Notes under the pieces: model-generated
What the model was told of the DNA's origin: nothing
What the model saw: the letters and a program-made list of their open reading frames with translations, nothing else
Databases searched by the model: none
Made by a program: the position numbers and the translations under genes
Source of the DNA: JAXDBV01 sp034678415
GTDB lineage: Bacteria; Bacteroidota; Bacteroidia; Bacteroidales; VadinHA17
DNA length: 11,272 nt
Direction: 5' to 3'
Assembly (NCBI GenBank): GCA_034678415.1
Contig: JAXDBV010000304.1
Span: 1 to 11,272 of the forward strand
Shown here: positions 7,423 to 11,272 of the stretch, piece after piece
Numbering within the stretch: the first letter of the stretch is position 1
Layout of the letters: every line of letters starts with the position of its first letter

Positions 7423-8799
7423 ATGTTTCTCACAATACATCATCAGCGGAAAGCACTGAAATTCTTTCCCTTTGTCCTGCTTACCAGCCTGGTTTTTCTT
7501 TCTTTCAGCCTAGTATTGCCGTTAGAAGATCTCAAGGGGAAATACCGGTACAAGGATTTTGAATCATCCCGGAAGTGCCGTTCCTGTCATCCTGATTTTT
7601 ACGAGCAGTGGTCACAGGCGATGATGTCGCAGGCATACGTCCACGCATGGGATGAGATCGAGTATTTTGACCTGGCGGTAGCGCATGCTGTTGCCCGGCC
7701 TGAGTTGAAGGATGTTGTCGATGGCTGCAACGGCTGTCACACCCCCCTTGCATACATGGGTGGTTCGCTGCCTCCTCCGCGGCCCGCAGAGAAGAGCATG
7801 GCCAATGAGGCTGTGTCATGCGAGGTGTGTCACCTGATACAGTCATCCACCACCGATCCGCCGTTCAACTACAGCTATCTCATTGAGCCGGGCATGACCA
7901 AATACAGCTCGCGAAAACCCGGAATCGAATCCCCGGCCCATAAAATAATCCAGTCTGATTTTTACAGAACCACGGAGTTTTGCGCTGTTTGTCATAACGA
8001 GAAGAATCCGTACGATGTATGGGTGAAAAGTACCCAGCTGGAGTGGAAGGAAGGGCCGTATGCAGCCGAGGGTGTGAGGTGCCAGGACTGTCACATGCCT
8101 AAGGCACCCTACCGTTACGCCCTGATGGGAGAAACGCATGATGACGCGCGCCTTCACCTGTTCCACGGCGCCCACGATCCCGGAAAGGTGAGAGGCACTA
8201 TTGAACTCAGGATACAGCCCGACATGAGGGAGGCGGAGCCCGGCGAGACCATCGTTTTCACCGTTGCCCTGTTCAACCAGAAGACAGGACATAAGTTTCC
8301 CACCGGCTCGGTTGAAGACCGTATCGCATGGTTGCAGGTGGAAGCTACCGATGCAGCGGGAAAAACCTTTCACCTCGGTGTGGATAAGAAAGGCTTTGCA
8401 GGAGAGGAGTATACCATTTCGGACGAATCCCTGGCTTATCAGGATATGGGCCTGCCCCTGGGAATCGCCGACTTCAAAGGGGTTCAGCGTGACGGCATCT
8501 CACCTGGAAACCGCATCTTCCGCATGCCCTACTTCGACGACCAGGGAAGGATGACCATCATGCAATGGAACGCGGCCAGCCTGGGAGTCGATTACCGCAT
8601 CGGCCCGCGGGAAACCAGGGTGGAGACCTTCACCTTCCGCATCCCCTATGATGCCGCACCGGGAAAGATGACGGTCAGGGCGGTGCTCAACTACCAGCTC
8701 CTGGTCAAACCGGTGGCCGACCTGCTCAACGTCCCGGCCGAAGAATCAGAAGTGAAACTTGTGAACGAACACTCCACCGACGTGGAAATTTTACCGTGA
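7423..8799 (+). CDS. Pentaheme c-type cytochrome, cytochrome c554-like
   Basis: A 458-residue exported multiheme cytochrome. The hydrophobic segment at about residues 14-33 is a signal peptide or membrane anchor; no clear AxA cleavage site follows. Five CxxCH heme sites occur: CRSCH (52), CNGCH (102), CEVCH (133), CAVCH (187) and CQDCH (220). A histidine-rich stretch follows (H239, H245, H248, H251), probably supplying distal ligands. Motif spacing and the MPKAPYRY tail after the fifth site recall the cytochrome c554-like family. The C-terminal half (about 260-458) has no heme motif; it is a beta-rich domain starting with GHKFPTG (289-295), which recurs in related multiheme proteins. Likely role: periplasmic or membrane-bound electron transfer. 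No substrate or catalytic heme is identifiable. It is 30 nt ahead of the heme-barrel gene, so they are probably cotranscribed. Heme attachment needs a c-type maturation system outside the window. Confidence 0.85.
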   Translation: MFLTIHHQRKALKFFPFVLLTSLVFLSFSLVLPLEDLKGKYRYKDFESSRKCRSCHPDFYEQWSQAMMSQAYVHAWDEIEYFDLAVAHAVARPELKDVVDGCNGCHTPLAYMGGSLPPPRPAEKSMANEAVSCEVCHLIQSSTTDPPFNYSYLIEPGMTKYSSRKPGIESPAHKIIQSDFYRTTEFCAVCHNEKNPYDVWVKSTQLEWKEGPYAAEGVRCQDCHMPKAPYRYALMGETHDDARLHLFHGAHDPGKVRGTIELRIQPDMREAEPGETIVFTVALFNQKTGHKFPTGSVEDRIAWLQVEATDAAGKTFHLGVDKKGFAGEEYTISDESLAYQDMGLPLGIADFKGVQRDGISPGNRIFRMPYFDDQGRMTIMQWNAASLGVDYRIGPRETRVETFTFRIPYDAAPGKMTVRAVLNYQLLVKPVADLLNVPAEESEVKLVNEHSTDVEILP

Positions 8800-8829
8800 T
8801 ATTCTGGTTTAATCAACAAAAACGACCCA

Positions 8830-10029
8830 ATGAACCATAAATATTCAAGCCGGCTTGCCTCCCTTGTTCTTGCCCTGTTGTTCCTGATCCCGGTGCAGCA
8901 AGGACTGGCCATCCCCGCCTTTGCGCGCAAGTACCAGATCAGCTGCCAGGTATGTCATGCTCCCTCAATGCCACGGCTGAAAGGCTTCGGAGAGGAGTTT
9001 GCCGGCAATGGATTCAGGCTCACTGAATATGAGTCACCACGGCATTTCATCCCCACCGGCGATGATAAACTGTCCCTGTTCAGGGAATTACCCGTCGCAA
9101 TACGGCTGGATGGCAACGCTTCTTATAATTTCAACAATGAAGGAAAGACCGACTTCGGAATGCCTTTCGTCCTGAAAATCCTGTCGGGCGGTGAACTTTC
9201 CGAAAAAATTTCATACTATTTCTATTTCCTGATGAATGAAAGAGGATCCATCGCCGGCCTTGAGGATGCCTTCCTGATGGTGCGCGACGTGCTGGGGTCA
9301 GGCATCAACTTTTATATCGGACAGTTCCAGGCTTCCGATCCGCTGTTCAAGGGTGAGCTGAGGTATACCCTTGAACCGTACATGATATACGGTGTATCGC
9401 CGGGAAGCTCCTCCGTCTCACTGAAATATGAGAGAGGAATTGTGCTGGAAAAAGGATTTGAGACAGGCACTACCATCGTGGCTCAGGTGATCAATGGAAA
9501 CGGACTGAGCGAGGCAGGCGGGAACCATGTATTCGATAAGGATAAACATAAGAACTTCATGGCACGCCTGTCGCAGTCGCTGGGACAGTATATCGATGCG
9601 GGTGTTTTTGCGTATTCCGGGAAGGAAGATCTGACCGATACGCTGGGCCTTTTCACCAGCCGCATGACCATGTATGGCCCCGATGTACGGTTCAACTACG
9701 AGGACAAAATCATGCTGAACATACAGTATCTCCGGCGCACCGATTCAGATGTGTTTATTGAACAGGACGGATCGAAGCACAAGGATGTCATCACCCGGGG
9801 CGGTTTTGCGGAAATCATCGTTTCACCCAAAGGAGATATGAGCCAGTGGTATCTCACCGGCCTGGTAAACTGGGTAAAATCAGACATGTCTGACCTCGAT
9901 TACACCGCTGCCACCCTGCATGCAGGGTATATGCTCAGGCGTAATGTTAAGTTTGTTACAGAATATACGCATCGGTTTTCCGGCAACTCGTACGGCAAAA
10001 TCAATGCGGGGTTCGTTGCGGCATTCTGA
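8830..10029 (+). CDS. Predicted outer-membrane beta-barrel with N-terminal CxxCH heme site
   Basis: A 399-residue exported protein. The signal peptide covers about residues 1-27 (hydrophobic LASLVLALLFLIPVQQGLA). The mature N-terminus FARKYQISCQVCHAPSMPRL carries one heme-attachment motif (C39, C42, H43), followed by LKGFGEEFAGNGFRL. This arrangement occurs in an uncharacterised family of heme-tagged outer-membrane proteins in several phyla. From about residue 85 onward the sequence is alternating amphipathic beta strands with aromatic girdles (SYYFYFLMNERG, MLNIQYLRRTD, HAGYMLRRNVKFVTEYTHRF), ending in a C-terminal Phe typical of barrels. About 310 residues suit a 14-18-strand barrel, smaller than MtrB-type porins. 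It is flanked by the pentaheme cytochrome (30 nt upstream) and the DUF2177 gene (16 nt downstream). Barrel and heme site are well supported; function is not established. Confidence 0.8.
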   Translation: MNHKYSSRLASLVLALLFLIPVQQGLAIPAFARKYQISCQVCHAPSMPRLKGFGEEFAGNGFRLTEYESPRHFIPTGDDKLSLFRELPVAIRLDGNASYNFNNEGKTDFGMPFVLKILSGGELSEKISYYFYFLMNERGSIAGLEDAFLMVRDVLGSGINFYIGQFQASDPLFKGELRYTLEPYMIYGVSPGSSSVSLKYERGIVLEKGFETGTTIVAQVINGNGLSEAGGNHVFDKDKHKNFMARLSQSLGQYIDAGVFAYSGKEDLTDTLGLFTSRMTMYGPDVRFNYEDKIMLNIQYLRRTDSDVFIEQDGSKHKDVITRGGFAEIIVSPKGDMSQWYLTGLVNWVKSDMSDLDYTAATLHAGYMLRRNVKFVTEYTHRFSGNSYGKINAGFVAAF

Positions 10030-10045
10030 CGTTCATTCACCTCAT

Positions 10046-10456
10046 ATGGCTACATTCCTGAAAATTTACGCTGTGGCGTTTATCGCCTTCCTGGTCATTG
10101 ATCTCATCTGGCTTGGATTCATTTCTCCCGGGCTGTACCGGAAGCACCTGGGCTTTCTCATGCGCGGCAAGCCCGACTGGTGGGTGGCCGGCCTTTTTTA
10201 CCTGCTCTTCATGGCCGGACTGGTGTTCTTCGTCATACACCCTGCCGTTGAAAAGCAGAGCTGGAGATACGCCCTTCTGGCCGGCCTGTTCTTCGGACTG
10301 GTAACCTACGCCACCTATGATCTTACCAACCAGGCTACGATGAAAGGGTGGCCCCGGGTCATCACTGTCATCGACCTTGCCTGGGGGTCGACGCTCTGCG
10401 GCACGGTCTCACTCATCACATGGTGGATCATCACACGAAGCGGATGGGTAGCCTGA
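10046..10456 (+). CDS. DUF2177 family inner-membrane protein
   Basis: A 136-residue integral membrane protein with four predicted helices at about residues 4-26, 47-69, 75-95 and 108-131. Family-type motifs are IDLIWLGFISPGLYRKHLG in helix 1 and after, WVAGLFYLLFMAGLVFFVIHP, GLFFGLVTYATYDLTNQAT, and VIDLAWGSTLCGT; these match the DUF2177 family, which has no known function. I chose ATG 10046 because it lies 16 nt after the stop of the heme-barrel gene and gives a normal start MATFLKIYAVAFIAF. An upstream in-frame ATG at 9920 would overlap the barrel gene by 110 nt and add residues with no family character. It is probably the last gene of the cytochrome operon, although DUF2177 proteins also occur in unrelated contexts, so the functional link is weak. 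Confidence 0.85.
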   Translation: MATFLKIYAVAFIAFLVIDLIWLGFISPGLYRKHLGFLMRGKPDWWVAGLFYLLFMAGLVFFVIHPAVEKQSWRYALLAGLFFGLVTYATYDLTNQATMKGWPRVITVIDLAWGSTLCGTVSLITWWIITRSGWVA

Positions 10457-10513
10457 CGAGCTTCAACCGCTGACAAACAATTGACAACTCTCCCAAGGGA
10501 AAAGGATAAGGGA

Positions 10514-10927
10514 TTATTTCACTTTTCTGAAAATTAACCTTTGTGATGCCGCCTCCGTGCTGTTGATAAAATCACCTGCCTCAAACTTATCAAAGGTACT
10601 GTTCAAACGGAAAAACCAGGTATGCGTATCCCTCCTGTCCGAGAGCATGTTTCGCAGGGTGATGCTGTCGGTGTTGAGCCAGTATTCATATAGATCTGAA
10701 ACCATTTTCCGGTCATAGGAGGCATAAGCGGTTTCCATCCTTCTTCGTACCTCAAGCACTTTTGTATCAGGCCAGGGATGGAACTTAACGGTGTCGGTAT
10801 TCATGGTGGTCTCTACCCATGTGCCCTCCAGCCGCAGAGCCAGCATGGCTTCACCGCTAAGATTTTCCTTTTCACAACCGGTCAGAAACAAGGAACATAT
10901 AAATGCTAAAACAATAATCTTCTTCAT
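10514..10927 (-). CDS. Small lipocalin-like lipoprotein (hypothetical)
   Basis: A 137-residue predicted lipoprotein of unknown function. The N-terminus MKKIIVLAFICSLFLTGC is a textbook type II signal with lipobox LTGC (C18 lipidated). The residues after it (EKEN) are charged, loosely like the Bacteroidota surface-export signal but not a clear match. The mature protein opens with LRLEGTWVETTMNTDTV and contains LNTDSITL and a final RLIFRKV strand, a beta-rich pattern like lipocalin-like domains. It resembles the 162-residue lipoprotein at 3477 in layout (GTW start, later DS-x-x-L strand), but identity looks low. It converges with the DUF2177 gene across 57 nt that hold nothing clear. Lipoprotein call firm; function unknown. 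Confidence 0.75.
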   Translation of the reverse strand: MKKIIVLAFICSLFLTGCEKENLSGEAMLALRLEGTWVETTMNTDTVKFHPWPDTKVLEVRRRMETAYASYDRKMVSDLYEYWLNTDSITLRNMLSDRRDTHTWFFRLNSTFDKFEAGDFINSTEAASQRLIFRKVK

Positions 10928-10932
10928 CGCAA

Positions 10933-10939
10933 CCTCCTC
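10933..10939 (-). promoter_or_regulatory. Strong Shine-Dalgarno before the 137-aa lipoprotein gene
   Basis: On the - strand GAGGAGG sits 5 nt before the ATG at 10927, a near-perfect anti-Shine-Dalgarno complement. It supports this start codon. It also stands out because the other genes in the window lack such a site, as usual in Bacteroidota. Confidence 0.55.
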
Positions 10940-11167
10940 TTCAACAGGTCATCAGCAGGTTCTTCACCTTCTTTGCCCTAATAAGATGCAGGAATGAACC
11001 GAATGGTTGCCCGTGATACCGGGAAAAGGGAGAAAAACCGGCATAAATTTGTGCTATGCAGTGCGCCATTTCGCACCTCCCGACCCGTCGTGCGGGCCAC
11101 ATTCATGCCTACCGGCCTGTGTCAACAGGAAACAGGCACCCGTGAAAAAAGCGGATTATTTATGTAA
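10940..11167. other. Gene-free stretch with nested inverted repeats
   Basis: No convincing coding sequence on either strand. The stretch contains a small GC hairpin, GTGCG (11061-11065) with CGCAC (11072-11076). It also contains a two-part hairpin: outer arms TGCCT (11106-11110) and AGGCA (11134-11138), inner arms CCTGT (11116-11120) and ACAGG (11125-11129). No Bacteroidota -7 element could be placed upstream of the lipoprotein gene on the - strand. GC content falls sharply after about 11145. Confidence 0.4.
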
Positions 11168-11272
11168 TTAATTCACTGCTGTCCAAGATAATTTTTCTTG
11201 GACAGTATTGCTATTAGAGATCAGTAATTTGGCTTTCAAAACAAGCTTTTTCAGAAAGAACCCCCTACATAT
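11168..11272 (-). CDS. Unrecognised open frame, possible C-terminal gene fragment (partial)
   Basis: On the - strand, one frame is open from the window edge to TAA (11168-11170), giving 34 codons that end with NSNTVQEKLSWTAVN. It contains the 10-bp inverted repeat at 11179-11205. I do not recognise the sequence. A 34-codon open frame in AT-rich DNA can arise by chance, so this is only a possible gene end, for example the tail of a transposase or another accessory gene. No downstream terminator with a U-tract is clear. Confidence 0.2.
   Translation of the reverse strand: MCRGFFLKKLVLKAKLLISNSNTVQEKLSWTAVN
11179..11205. repeat. Perfect 10-bp inverted repeat (hairpin)
   Basis: CTGTCCAAGA (11179-11188), a seven-base AT-rich loop TAATTTT, and TCTTGGACAG (11196-11205) form a perfect 10-bp stem, the strongest inverted repeat I found in the window. 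It is in the AT-rich right edge, 66 nt from the end. It could be a terminator-like hairpin, an operator, or a structured end of a mobile element. There is no adjacent T-run in either direction to favour an intrinsic terminator. Confidence 0.6.

Noticed and set aside
7843..8373. 176-codon open frame on the - strand opposite the cytochrome gene
   Set aside because: The + strand carries five CxxCH motifs in frame; the opposite frame has no domain or start context.
7423..10029. Ammonia-forming nitrite reductase or hydroxylamine oxidoreductase identity for the multiheme protein
   Set aside because: There is no CxxCK heme, no crosslinking tyrosine context, and only five hemes with a beta-rich tail, so no catalytic identity can be supported.
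9920..10045. Extended start of the DUF2177 gene inside the barrel gene
   Set aside because: It would overlap the barrel coding region by 110 nt and adds non-hydrophobic residues with no family character; ATG 10046 fits better.
1..11272. CRISPR array, tRNA or rRNA genes
   Set aside because: I saw no regularly spaced direct repeats and no cloverleaf or rRNA-like segments on either strand.

Overview
The window looks like chromosomal DNA from a member of the Bacteroidota, most likely an environmental, probably anaerobic or facultative Bacteroidales-type lineage. The evidence is an RprY-type response regulator, a Bacteroidales-style aspartate kinase/diaminopimelate decarboxylase pair, TAnnTTTG-type -7 elements in intergenic regions, and start codons that mostly lack Shine-Dalgarno sequences. 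This assignment rests on protein character and signals read by eye; no database search was possible.

Left part (1-3331, + strand): the last 25 codons of a sensor histidine kinase overlap an OmpR-family response regulator (rprY-like) by 11 nt. After an 84-nt gap come lysC (monofunctional aspartate kinase with two ACT domains) and lysA (diaminopimelate decarboxylase). They overlap by the four bases ATGA and carry out the first and last steps of lysine synthesis.

Middle part (3332-5891): an intergenic region with a good -7 element precedes a small lipocalin-like lipoprotein gene. It converges with lepA (elongation factor 4) on the - strand. The stop codons of both genes lie inside one perfect 7-bp inverted repeat. 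lepA diverges from the next gene across a 126-nt intergenic region.

Right part (5892-10456, + strand): a Tat-exported class V (PLP) aminotransferase-fold protein is followed, after 238 nt, by a compact three-gene cluster. Its members are a membrane-targeted pentaheme c-type cytochrome, a predicted outer-membrane beta-barrel with one N-terminal CxxCH heme site, and a four-helix DUF2177 inner-membrane protein. The cytochrome and heme-barrel pair is the most interesting unit here. Together they could form an envelope electron-transfer module, but the DNA alone does not prove this.

Right edge (10457-11272): a second small lipocalin-like lipoprotein on the - strand has an unusually strong Shine-Dalgarno. 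Beyond it lie about 345 nt without a supported gene. This stretch becomes AT-rich near the end and holds a strong 10-bp hairpin inside an unrecognised minus-strand open frame that runs off the window. It may be the edge of a different gene or mobile element.
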